From positions 1 to 43,178 of the forward strand of contig NZ_JAJUFE010000018.1 in assembly GCF_029263785.1 (NCBI RefSeq): 43,178 bases of DNA, given 5' to 3'. This document shows positions 36,330 through 43,178 of the stretch, piece by piece. The notes beneath the pieces were generated by a model. The model was not told the origin of the DNA. It did no database searches and was given only the letters and a program-made list of their open reading frames with translations. This DNA comes from Pusillimonas sp. GTDB taxonomy: Bacteria; Pseudomonadota; Gammaproteobacteria; Burkholderiales; Burkholderiaceae_B. The first letter of the stretch is position 1. Each line of letters starts with the position of its first letter. The position numbers and the translations under genes are program-made.

Positions 36330-37339
36330 GCAGCTCGTCTCGCCGCAAGCCGATAGCCATCGTCCTGGAAGGTGACAACACGCACCTGGCGAACCTGTGT
36401 GGTCCGCTGGATGAAAACCTGCGACAGATTGCCGACGGCTGGAACGTACGCCTGAATCGTCGGGGCAACCGCATAACCATCGATGGCGAACGGGCCGGCG
36501 CAGCGGCTGATGCCGTGCGGCTATTCCATCGGCGATCCGTTCACAAACCACTGTCCATTGACGACATTCAATTGGGCATGGTTGAACTCGGTGCCGGTCG
36601 CAGTCGCGACGACGGTGAGCCCGCAGCCACACCCGAACTGCCCGAGCTGCCACCAATAGATGATCAAAGCGGCGACATCTCCTTGCGTACGAGGCGCAGC
36701 GACTTGCGCCCGCGCACGCCACGCCAGCGCGACTACCTCAACAATATTCTCAAGCACGACATCACATTTGGCGTCGGTCCGGCGGGTACGGGCAAGACCT
36801 GGCTTGCCGTAGCGTGCGCCATCGATGCCCTGGAACGAGAATCCGTGCAACGGCTCGTATTGACCAGACCCGCTGTCGAAGCTGGAGAACGCCTCGGCTT
36901 TCTGCCCGGAGACCTGGCACAGAAGGTCGACCCCTATCTGCGTCCACTGTACGATGCGCTCTACGACTTGATGGGGTTTGAACGCGTACAGCGCCTGTTT
37001 GAAAAACAGACCATCGAAATCGCGCCGTTAGCCTACATGCGGGGGCGCACGCTCAACCACGCTTTCGTCATTCTTGATGAAGCCCAGAACACCACGCCCG
37101 AACAAATGAAGATGTTCCTGACCCGAATCGGGTTCGGCTCCAAGGCCGTGGTTAACGGGGACCCATCTCAAGTCGACCTGCCTCGCGGCCAGCCTAGCGG
37201 GTTGACCCATGCGCTCGAAGTACTGAGCGATGTCCAGGGCATCGCCACAACGCGCTTTACGTCGCGCGATGTTGTTCGCCATCCTCTTGTCGCGCGCATC
37301 GTCGACGCCTACGAGAAAGCAGGCACCGGTGACTCCTGA
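36326..37339 (+). CDS. phoH: PhoH-like ATPase (YbeZ type)
   Basis: 337-residue cytoplasmic P-loop protein. A KH-like N-terminal region (about 10-70) precedes the ATPase domain with Walker A GPAGTGKT (151-158, Lys157), Walker B-like [10 protein letters not shown] and the sensor region [12 protein letters not shown]. The order miaB-phoH-ybeY-corC-lnt equals the E. coli miaB-ybeZ-ybeY-ybeX-lnt run, so this is the YbeZ branch, thought to work with YbeY in RNA metabolism. Its 3' end overlaps ybeY by 11 bases. Confidence 0.95.
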   Translation: MSSSSRRKPIAIVLEGDNTHLANLCGPLDENLRQIADGWNVRLNRRGNRITIDGERAGAAADAVRLFHRRSVHKPLSIDDIQLGMVELGAGRSRDDGEPAATPELPELPPIDDQSGDISLRTRRSDLRPRTPRQRDYLNNILKHDITFGVGPAGTGKTWLAVACAIDALERESVQRLVLTRPAVEAGERLGFLPGDLAQKVDPYLRPLYDALYDLMGFERVQRLFEKQTIEIAPLAYMRGRTLNHAFVILDEAQNTTPEQMKMFLTRIGFGSKAVVNGDPSQVDLPRGQPSGLTHALEVLSDVQGIATTRFTSRDVVRHPLVARIVDAYEKAGTGDS

Positions 37340-37793
37340 ATTTTCCCTGGCCGTTCAGTATGCGGCTCCGGCACCGGAGCTTCCGCGCTGGCGCCTTCGA
37401 CGCTGGGCACTGTGTGCCGTGAAACACGCCGCACACGAGCGACCCGAAGTGCGATCCGTAACGCTGACGCTGCGTCTGGTTGATCTGGACGAGGGCCGGG
37501 AACTGAACCTGGCCTATCGTAATCGCGACTACGCGACCAACGTCCTCACGTTTGAATACGGGCTGGACCCAACCGGGAGCATTTCGGGTGACATTGTGCT
37601 TTGCCTGCCCGTGCTCGAACGCGAGGCAGCCGAGCAAGGCAAGGCCTTGCTCGACCATGCGGCCCACCTGACTGTGCACGGCGTCCTTCACGCTCTGGGA
37701 CATGATCATATCGAGGCGGACGATGCACGCGATATGGAAGCCCTCGAGACACAAATTCTGGCTTCAATGGGGATTGATGATCCGTACGCCTGA
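37329..37793 (+). CDS. ybeY: endoribonuclease / rRNA maturation factor YbeY
   Basis: 154-residue zinc metalloprotein involved in 16S rRNA 3'-end maturation and ribosome quality control. The H3xH5xH zinc motif is intact: H117, H121, H127 in HGVLHALGHDH. Other family stretches are LVDLDEGRELNLAYRNRDYATNVLTF (in two pieces, about 51-75) and GDIVLCLPV. The start is a GTG at 37329 inside the end of phoH; upstream codons in the same frame are phoH sequence read in another frame. Confidence 0.95.
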   Translation: MTPEFSLAVQYAAPAPELPRWRLRRWALCAVKHAAHERPEVRSVTLTLRLVDLDEGRELNLAYRNRDYATNVLTFEYGLDPTGSISGDIVLCLPVLEREAAEQGKALLDHAAHLTVHGVLHALGHDHIEADDARDMEALETQILASMGIDDPYA

Positions 37794-37809
37794 AAGCCCA
37801 GGCCCTTAT

Positions 37810-37835
37810 GGCGGATTGGCGCACTCCAATCTGCC
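37810..37835 (+). other. hairpin after ybeY
   Basis: 10-bp stem with one G-T wobble (GGCGGATTGG with CCAATCTGCC) and a 6-base loop, 16 bases after the ybeY stop. No T-run follows. A second hairpin, CCGAAAA / TTTTCGG with an 8-base loop, lies at 37868-37889 before corC. Together they fill the 131-base gap between ybeY and corC. Confidence 0.45.
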
Positions 37836-37924
37836 ACGTAACTTCGCGAATATCGCCTTGTTCCTTGCCGAAAACAATCGCATTTTCGGTTATGCTAAAC
37901 ACTTCGTAACTAGTCCAGCGGACA

Positions 37925-38809
37925 ATGTCTGAACCCAACTCTACCGACCCTGAACCCCGATCTAGCAAGGCGCCCTCGAAATCCTTGCTCGCCAAGATCG
38001 TATCTCTAATCCGGCCCGAACCCGAAGATCAAGAAGACATCAAGGCAGTTCTCGAGGCCGCTCACGACAGGCAAGTTCTCGACGGCGATGCCTTCACCAT
38101 GATCTCCGGTGCGCTCAACGTTGCCAACCAGACCGCCGCCGACATCATGGTTCCCCGCTCGAAGATAGACATGCTCGATATCACGAAGCCATTGTCCGAG
38201 CTGCTACCGACGATTATCGAAACAGGTCATTCCCGGTTTCCGGTGTATGAAGACGATCGCGACAATATCGTAGGCATTTTGCTCGCCAAGGACCTGCTCC
38301 TTACGATCACCAATCCATCGATCGACCTGCGTCCCCTTGTACGCCCTGCCGTATTCATTCCAGAAACAAAGCGCCTGAACGTGCTGCTGCACGACTTCCG
38401 CAGCAGCCGTAACCATCTGGCCATCGTCATCAACGAACATGGCGGAACGGCCGGCCTTGTCACCATGGAAGACGTTCTTGAACAGATTGTCGGCGACATC
38501 GAAGACGAATACGACGAGGACGCCGAAAAGACCATTTTCCAGACCGGCAGCAACAGCTGGCGGGCAATGGGGGCAACCGAGATAGAGATTTTCAACCGGG
38601 CCTTCAATACCTCGATACCAGACGACGATTACGACACTCTGGGCGGATGGTTCACAGCCGAACTCGGACGTATTCCAAAGCGCGGCGACACCCTTGACTT
38701 CGAAGGTTTGAACATGACCGTCGTGGGTGCCGACAACAAACGCGTTCTGTGGCTGCACATTCAGCACGACGCACAAAGCCCACTGGCCCTGAATGACGCA
38801 GCAAGCTAA
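37925..38809 (+). CDS. corC: CorC/HlyC-type CBS-domain protein (YbeX)
   Basis: 294-residue soluble protein. Two CBS repeats occupy about 65-195 (DIMVPRSKIDMLD, SRFPVYEDDRDNIVGILLAKDLL, GTAGLVTMEDVLEQIVGDIEDEYD) and a CorC_HlyC transporter-associated domain about 205-285 (DDDYDTLGGWFTAELGRIPKRGD). No transmembrane helix. Homologues were linked to Mg/Co efflux and, from genomic position, to ribosome function with YbeY/YbeZ. It overlaps lnt by 17 bases, implying coupled translation. Confidence 0.94.
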   Translation: MSEPNSTDPEPRSSKAPSKSLLAKIVSLIRPEPEDQEDIKAVLEAAHDRQVLDGDAFTMISGALNVANQTAADIMVPRSKIDMLDITKPLSELLPTIIETGHSRFPVYEDDRDNIVGILLAKDLLLTITNPSIDLRPLVRPAVFIPETKRLNVLLHDFRSSRNHLAIVINEHGGTAGLVTMEDVLEQIVGDIEDEYDEDAEKTIFQTGSNSWRAMGATEIEIFNRAFNTSIPDDDYDTLGGWFTAELGRIPKRGDTLDFEGLNMTVVGADNKRVLWLHIQHDAQSPLALNDAAS

Positions 38810-40439
38810 AGCAGCCAAGGCCCGTCGCGTGCAACAATGGCGATACGGTGCCAGCCTGGTACTGCTGGGTGCCGCACACGCGCAGGCCTTTGCGCCGGAT
38901 CCGCTCCCCGGCGTCGTGCTGCCTTACGTGCAGCTGCTGTGCCTGATCTTTCTCGCTCGTTATGTCTGGAACGCGTCCAGCGTCAAACGTGCTGCAGTCA
39001 CGGGCTTTCTTTTTGGACTGGGCTCTTTTGCCGCCGGCCTGTACTGGGTCTACATCAGCATGCATCGCTACGGCGGCATGCCTCCACCTCTGGCCGGCGC
39101 TGCCACCTTGCTTCTTGCTGCCGCCGAAGCACTTTTCTATTGCATTGCTGCAGCCCTGATCAAATGGCTGACACAACGGCGTCTTGCGCAAGAAGACGGG
39201 ATCGCAAGGCATTTCCTGGCCGTAGCAGCCTGGGCGTCATGCTGGGCACTTTTTGAGTGGCTGCGAGGCACCCTGTTTACCGGTTTCCCCTGGATGGCCA
39301 TTGGTTACGGGCACGTCGAGGGCCCGCTTTCGGGCTGGGCACCATTGATTGGAATGTACGGCATCACCTGGCTGGCGGCGTTCATCTGTGCGGCGACAGG
39401 CTTGCTTATGCTTCGCCAGCGCTCCGGCTTCGAGGCACCCGCTGCTGCCACAACAGCAGCCGGCCTGGTCATTGCCGCCGCGGGCTGGCTTCTGGGCGGC
39501 TTTTCGTGGGGGCAACCCGAAGGGCCTTCTGTTCTGGTACGACTGGTCCAGGGTAACGTGCCCCAGTCCGAAAAATTCGACCCCGCTCGCATTCACGAGG
39601 GGGTGCAGACCTATATGGAGCTGGCTGCATTACCGCCGCGCGAACCGGGTATGGACCCGGCCGTCATTGTCCTGCCCGAAACAATAATGCCACTGTTCCA
39701 GAACCGATATCAACCCGCGGTGTGGGAGCAGTGGCAGGGCATTGCAGACCAACGCAATGCCGCTCTGGTAATGGGCGCCCCATTGCATACATCGACTCCA
39801 CAAGGCGACCGCTACACCAATAGCGTGATCGGTTTTGATGCGGCAACACCCACCGAACATCTGCTTTCGGGGCAAACTGACATGCGCTACGACAAGCATC
39901 ACCTGGTTCCCTTTGGCGAATTCATTCCGCCGGGCTTCCGCTGGTTCGTCAATGCCATGCATATACCCTTGGGCGACTTCGACCGTGGCTCAACCCGCCA
40001 GCAACATTTCGTACTGGCGGGGCAGCGCTTCGCGCCCAATATCTGCTACGAAGATGTTTTTGGAGAAGAAATCATCCAGGCAGTCCGGCCAAGCGCACAG
40101 TTCGGACCTGGAGCCAGCATCCTGGTAAACGTCAGCAATCTGGGATGGTTCGGCGAGTCGTGGGCCTTGCGTCAACACCTGCAGATCTCGCGGATGCGGG
40201 CAATCGAGACAGCTCGTCCGATGTTGCGCGCGACGAACACCGGCATGACAGCAGCCATCGCACCCGACGGCCATGTTCGCGCCATGCTGGACGCCCACGC
40301 AAAGGGTGTCCTGGATGTCGAGGTCCAAGGCATGAGCGGCCTTACGCCTTACGTGCGATTCGGAAACTGGCCGGTACTGATCTGGAGTCTGGTCATGATC
40401 GGCGCAATGCTATTGATTCGCCGTCGGCCCCAACCCTGA
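38793..40439 (+). CDS. lnt: apolipoprotein N-acyltransferase
   Basis: Third enzyme of lipoprotein maturation; N-acylates the diacylglyceryl cysteine at the inner membrane. The 548 residues begin with several membrane helices (about 18-235), then a periplasmic nitrilase-fold domain with the catalytic triad Glu296 (VLPETIMP), Lys368 (YDKHHLVPFGEF) and Cys418 (NICYEDVFG), and end with one helix (WPVLIWSLVMIGAMLLI). All three residues are present, so it should be active. Last gene of the miaB-phoH-ybeY-corC-lnt run; converges with the GGDEF-EAL gene 34 bases away with no terminator visible between. Confidence 0.96.
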   Translation: MTQQAKAAKARRVQQWRYGASLVLLGAAHAQAFAPDPLPGVVLPYVQLLCLIFLARYVWNASSVKRAAVTGFLFGLGSFAAGLYWVYISMHRYGGMPPPLAGAATLLLAAAEALFYCIAAALIKWLTQRRLAQEDGIARHFLAVAAWASCWALFEWLRGTLFTGFPWMAIGYGHVEGPLSGWAPLIGMYGITWLAAFICAATGLLMLRQRSGFEAPAAATTAAGLVIAAAGWLLGGFSWGQPEGPSVLVRLVQGNVPQSEKFDPARIHEGVQTYMELAALPPREPGMDPAVIVLPETIMPLFQNRYQPAVWEQWQGIADQRNAALVMGAPLHTSTPQGDRYTNSVIGFDAATPTEHLLSGQTDMRYDKHHLVPFGEFIPPGFRWFVNAMHIPLGDFDRGSTRQQHFVLAGQRFAPNICYEDVFGEEIIQAVRPSAQFGPGASILVNVSNLGWFGESWALRQHLQISRMRAIETARPMLRATNTGMTAAIAPDGHVRAMLDAHAKGVLDVEVQGMSGLTPYVRFGNWPVLIWSLVMIGAMLLIRRRPQP

Positions 40440-40473
40440 CCAGGCGACTGCGGTGAGCCGTAATCCTCGGCGC

Positions 40474-42558
40474 TTAAAGCTCGTTTGAAAGGTCGAACAA
40501 CTTTTCAAATGAGGCGGCGGACAACGGAGCCGAATACAGGAACCCCTGGGCAAAATCGCAACCGGCTTCAACCAATGCGCAGCGCTGGCCAGGAGTTGTC
40601 ACGCCTTCGGCAATCACCGACAAGCCAAGCTTGCGTGCTACCAGAATAATGGCTTCGCAAAGGTGCAGTTCGCGCACGCTGCGTTCGATATTGCGCACGA
40701 AAGACATGTCGATCTTGAGACAACTGATGTGATAGCGCAGCAGATACGGCAGCGATGAATACCCCGTGCCAAAATCATCCAGAGCCAGTCCAATGCCTGA
40801 ATCGGCCAGCGCTGCCAGCTTTTCTGCCACCTGAGGGCTGACATCCATGAGCAAGCGCTCGGTAAACTCGATCATCAGCGCTTCCGGAGGAAGACCAATT
40901 TCCTGAAGCGAATCAATGAGGTCGGAGGGTCGCACGTCAGAGCTCGTAAATTGCCCGTACGACATGTTCACCGCCATCTGAAAATCCGGAATGGATTTTC
41001 GCCATTGCGCCGCTTGCTTAGCAGCCTCACGAAACACCCACTTGCCAATATCAACTATCAGGCCGGTTTCCTCGGCTTCATGCATGAAGTGAATCGGACT
41101 TAGCAAACCGTTGGTGGGATGCTTCCAACGCAGTAACGCCTCTGCCTTTACGACCCGGCCGGTCTTAAGATCAAATATGGGCTGGTAATACAGAAGCAGC
41201 TGCTTGTTTTCCAGCGCGCCGGCAAGATCTCGCACCAATTGACGACGCTCGCCGGCCTGCTTGCGCATGACAGGAGTGAACACGCTATAGCAGTTTCTGC
41301 CCAGGCTCTTGGCGTGATACATCGCCAAATCGGCATGGTGAATCAGTTCTTCGTGTGTCTTGCCATCGCGTGGATAAAACGCCACGCCTACGCTCACCGA
41401 AATCAGGCCCCGGTCTTCCCCCAGTACATAAGGTTCGGCAATGGTGCGTACTATCTTCTCGCAGAGGCCCCGAACCTCTTCTTCGTCGCTCATTGCATCA
41501 GCCACAATGCAGAACTCGTCGCCCCCCAGGCGTACGACCAGATCCGAGCGACGCACGCATCCCAGCAACCGACCGGCAACCTGCCTTAACATCTCGTCAC
41601 CCTGAGTATGCCCCAGGGTATCGTTAATATCCTTGAACAGGTCAAGATCAAGATACAACAAGGCGAAGGCCGCGCCCGTGTGCTCGGCATACACCATCTT
41701 GGCATCCAGACCCTCTTGCAACATCAGCCGATTCGGCAGCCCCGTCAGAAGGTCGAAGTGAGCGTGGTGCCATATGCGGTCATCGTGTTGTTTCTGCTCG
41801 GTAATGTCAGAAAACATCCCCACACGGCAACGGACCGAACCATCCTCATTGAAGGTGGTAGTGATCGTAAGTTTCTCGACGTACTCGTTACCGTCCTTGC
41901 GACGATTCCAGATTTCGCCGTCCCAGCTGCCCGTCTCCTGGATGGACTGCCACATCGCCCGAAAGAACTCCTTGTCGTGCCGGCCCGAACTGAGCACGTT
42001 CATGCGGCGACCGACCACCTCGTCAAGGGTATAACCCGTGATATCCGAGAATGCCGGATTCACCGTAATGATGACTCCATTGGCATCCGTGACGACCATG
42101 GCATGGCGGCTGTGCTCGTAGACCAAACCCGTCAGCTCGGCCATGTTTTCATCTTGTTTGCGCGTCGTGACGTCTACCATCACGCCGGCAACCAGCAATT
42201 TATCGCCGATCTGGACACGGGAGCCAAAAATCTCAACGTCGATATACGAGCCATCCTTTCTCCGGGCCTTGCGCTCGTAATGAATGCTGCTTCGGTCACC
42301 CGTAAGCGTCTGACGTAGTGTTTCGGCTACACGCTGCCTTTCATCGTGCGCCACGATGTCGTAAAGAGACATCCCGACCAGCTCGTCGCGCGTATAGCCC
42401 AACAATTGGGCCAGCCTCATGTTCACATATCGAAAATGGTCGTCCTCTATAAGATACAGACCCACAGCCACGTGGTCGGCCAAGCTTTGGTATAGAGAGG
42501 ATGCCCCTTGTCCGGAGCGGTCGGGGGAAAGCTGGTTGCTTTGCCGTTGATTGACCAT
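40474..42558 (-). CDS. PAS-PAS-GGDEF-EAL cyclic-di-GMP signalling protein
   Basis: 694-residue cytoplasmic sensor/enzyme without membrane helices. Two PAS domains (about 22-135 and 145-258, each ending in a PAC-like MVDVTTRKQ or FSDITEQKQ) precede a GGDEF domain (about 265-430) and an EAL domain (about 442-690). The GGDEF motif is intact at 345-349, with an RxxD inhibitory site at 336-339 spaced five residues before it. EAL is intact at 473-475, and the DDFGTGYSSL loop, NMS and the ExTE-like EFTE are present, so both cyclase and phosphodiesterase sites may work; which dominates cannot be told. PAS ligand unknown. Single gene with its own leader. Confidence 0.94.
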   Translation of the reverse strand: MVNQRQSNQLSPDRSGQGASSLYQSLADHVAVGLYLIEDDHFRYVNMRLAQLLGYTRDELVGMSLYDIVAHDERQRVAETLRQTLTGDRSSIHYERKARRKDGSYIDVEIFGSRVQIGDKLLVAGVMVDVTTRKQDENMAELTGLVYEHSRHAMVVTDANGVIITVNPAFSDITGYTLDEVVGRRMNVLSSGRHDKEFFRAMWQSIQETGSWDGEIWNRRKDGNEYVEKLTITTTFNEDGSVRCRVGMFSDITEQKQHDDRIWHHAHFDLLTGLPNRLMLQEGLDAKMVYAEHTGAAFALLYLDLDLFKDINDTLGHTQGDEMLRQVAGRLLGCVRRSDLVVRLGGDEFCIVADAMSDEEEVRGLCEKIVRTIAEPYVLGEDRGLISVSVGVAFYPRDGKTHEELIHHADLAMYHAKSLGRNCYSVFTPVMRKQAGERRQLVRDLAGALENKQLLLYYQPIFDLKTGRVVKAEALLRWKHPTNGLLSPIHFMHEAEETGLIVDIGKWVFREAAKQAAQWRKSIPDFQMAVNMSYGQFTSSDVRPSDLIDSLQEIGLPPEALMIEFTERLLMDVSPQVAEKLAALADSGIGLALDDFGTGYSSLPYLLRYHISCLKIDMSFVRNIERSVRELHLCEAIILVARKLGLSVIAEGVTTPGQRCALVEAGCDFAQGFLYSAPLSAASFEKLFDLSNEL

Positions 42559-42877
42559 ATGTGAACGATCTCGTCGAAGCTATTGCCGTTGTTCATTTCG
42601 TGGATTCCGCGAGGCGCGTGCCATTACCACTTGTCGTCTGCTGCAGCAGGTAAACAATCTATTGTACGCGCCCGGATCGGTATTTTGTTACAAAGTTGAA
42701 ACTTCTGTGGCTAAAACCGGGTAATGACCGTTTTTGCCACTCGTATGATGCCGGATCAATATTTCTGTGCGCATTGACCTCGTTTTTTCGCAACAAACAC
42801 TTTTTTCTTGGTACGACTTGCGCAAACAAAAAATATGGTGCATAATTTTGCTTCTTTGCTAGGGCACCGCAAACAAC
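42559..42877. other. intergenic region between the c-di-GMP gene and the tRNA cluster
   Basis: 319 bases without a convincing gene; short open frames here lack coding character. It holds a 12-base perfect palindrome, CTGCTGCAGCAG (42638-42649), and a TACAAT on the minus strand (42661-42666) that could serve as -10 for the GGDEF-EAL gene, lacking a good -35. The part from 42660 to 42850 is AT-rich and contains the tRNA promoter. Confidence 0.6.
42818..42846 (+). promoter_or_regulatory. promoter of the tRNA cluster
   Basis: TTGCGC (42818-42823) and CATAAT (42841-42846) separated by exactly 17 bases, in an A-rich setting, about 32 bases before tRNA-Ala. Matches 4/6 and 5/6 to sigma-70 consensus. 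Confidence 0.6.
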
Positions 42878-42953
<76 letters not shown>

Positions 42954-42996
42954 GTCCTAACAAAGTCTGCTACAATTAGCAGTTTGCAGTCCTTGA

Positions 42997-43072
42997 GTCC
43001 CCTTCGTCTAGAGGCCTAGGACACCACCCTTTCACGGTGGGTACAGGGGTTCGAATCCCCTAGGGGACGCCA
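42997..43072 (+). tRNA. tRNA-Glu (TTC anticodon)
   Basis: 76 bases with encoded CCA. Acceptor GTCCCCT pairs with AGGGGAC; anticodon stem CCACC/GGTGG with loop CTTTCAC gives TTC. T-loop TTCGAAT. The 43-base spacer from tRNA-Ala contains a small hairpin, CTGCTA-CAAT-TAGCAG, which may be a processing site. Confidence 0.97.
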
Positions 43073-43100
43073 GTAAATCTGGCATGTAGTAAACCGCTGC

Positions 43101-43177
43101 GGAGCGGTAGTTCAGTTGGTTAGAATACCGGCCTGTCACGCCGGGGGTCGCGGGTTCGAGTCCCGTCCGCTCCGCCA
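43101..43177 (+). tRNA. tRNA-Asp (GTC anticodon)
   Basis: 77 bases with encoded CCA, complete one base before the window end. Acceptor GGAGCGG pairs with CCGCTCC; anticodon stem CCGGC/GCCGG with loop CTGTCAC gives GTC. Its G34 is a target for the Tgt/QueA queuosine pathway encoded in this window. Confidence 0.97.
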
Positions 43178-43178
43178 A

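Noticed and set aside
35622-36722. 366-codon open frame on the minus strand
   Set aside because: Antisense to miaB and phoH, which are complete and conserved.

Overview
The window is a chromosomal segment of a betaproteobacterium, most likely of the Alcaligenaceae (Bordetella/Achromobacter/Pusillimonas side of the Burkholderiales). The evidence is protein style (Calvin-type class II aldolase, hybrid malic enzyme), the run of glycolytic genes leading into purC-purE-purK, and the blocks queA-tgt-yajC-secD-secF and miaB-phoH-ybeY-corC-lnt. Genus is not resolvable without a search. I see no insertion sequence, prophage or CRISPR array.

Left part, 1-8.4 kb, minus strand: tkt, gap, pgk, mog, fba, purC, purE and a purK cut by the window edge. 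This is a carbon-metabolism operon running into purine synthesis. The molybdopterin adenylyltransferase gene mog sits between pgk and fba, where related bacteria often carry pyruvate kinase. Several intercistronic gaps contain perfect GC-rich hairpins. At 8.5-16.5 kb follow rsmE, an orphan barstar-like gene coupled to a patatin-like lipase, a malic enzyme of the malic/phosphotransacetylase type, a GlcE-like FAD protein, a class I aminotransferase and a membrane-anchored lytic transglycosylase.

Middle part, 16.6-28.1 kb: ubiD meets tail-to-tail a yqjD-yqjE-yqjK-like membrane-stress operon. Then come a secreted protein of unknown function, upp and dacB (minus), and the queuosine-tRNA and Sec-translocon operon queA-tgt-yajC-secD-secF (plus), closed by a strong intrinsic terminator.

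Accessory-looking part, 28.2-34.8 kb: after an AT-rich gap and a long structured leader comes a five-gene operon. It encodes an AhpD/CMD-fold protein, an acyl-CoA-dehydrogenase-like flavoprotein lacking the usual family motifs, and an ABC importer of the nitrate/sulfonate/taurine type with a Tat-exported binding protein. It converges, across a bidirectional terminator, on a SorA/SorB-type sulfite dehydrogenase pair whose upstream region holds three consecutive dyad symmetries. My working hypothesis is an organosulfur (or other small oxyanion/heteroatom compound) uptake and oxidation module, with released sulfite oxidised in the periplasm. The substrate is unproven.

Right part, 34.9-43.2 kb: the conserved miaB-phoH-ybeY-corC-lnt run (tRNA thiomethylation, RNA metabolism, lipoprotein acylation), a PAS-PAS-GGDEF-EAL cyclic-di-GMP protein, and a tRNA-Ala, tRNA-Glu, tRNA-Asp cluster behind a recognisable promoter.
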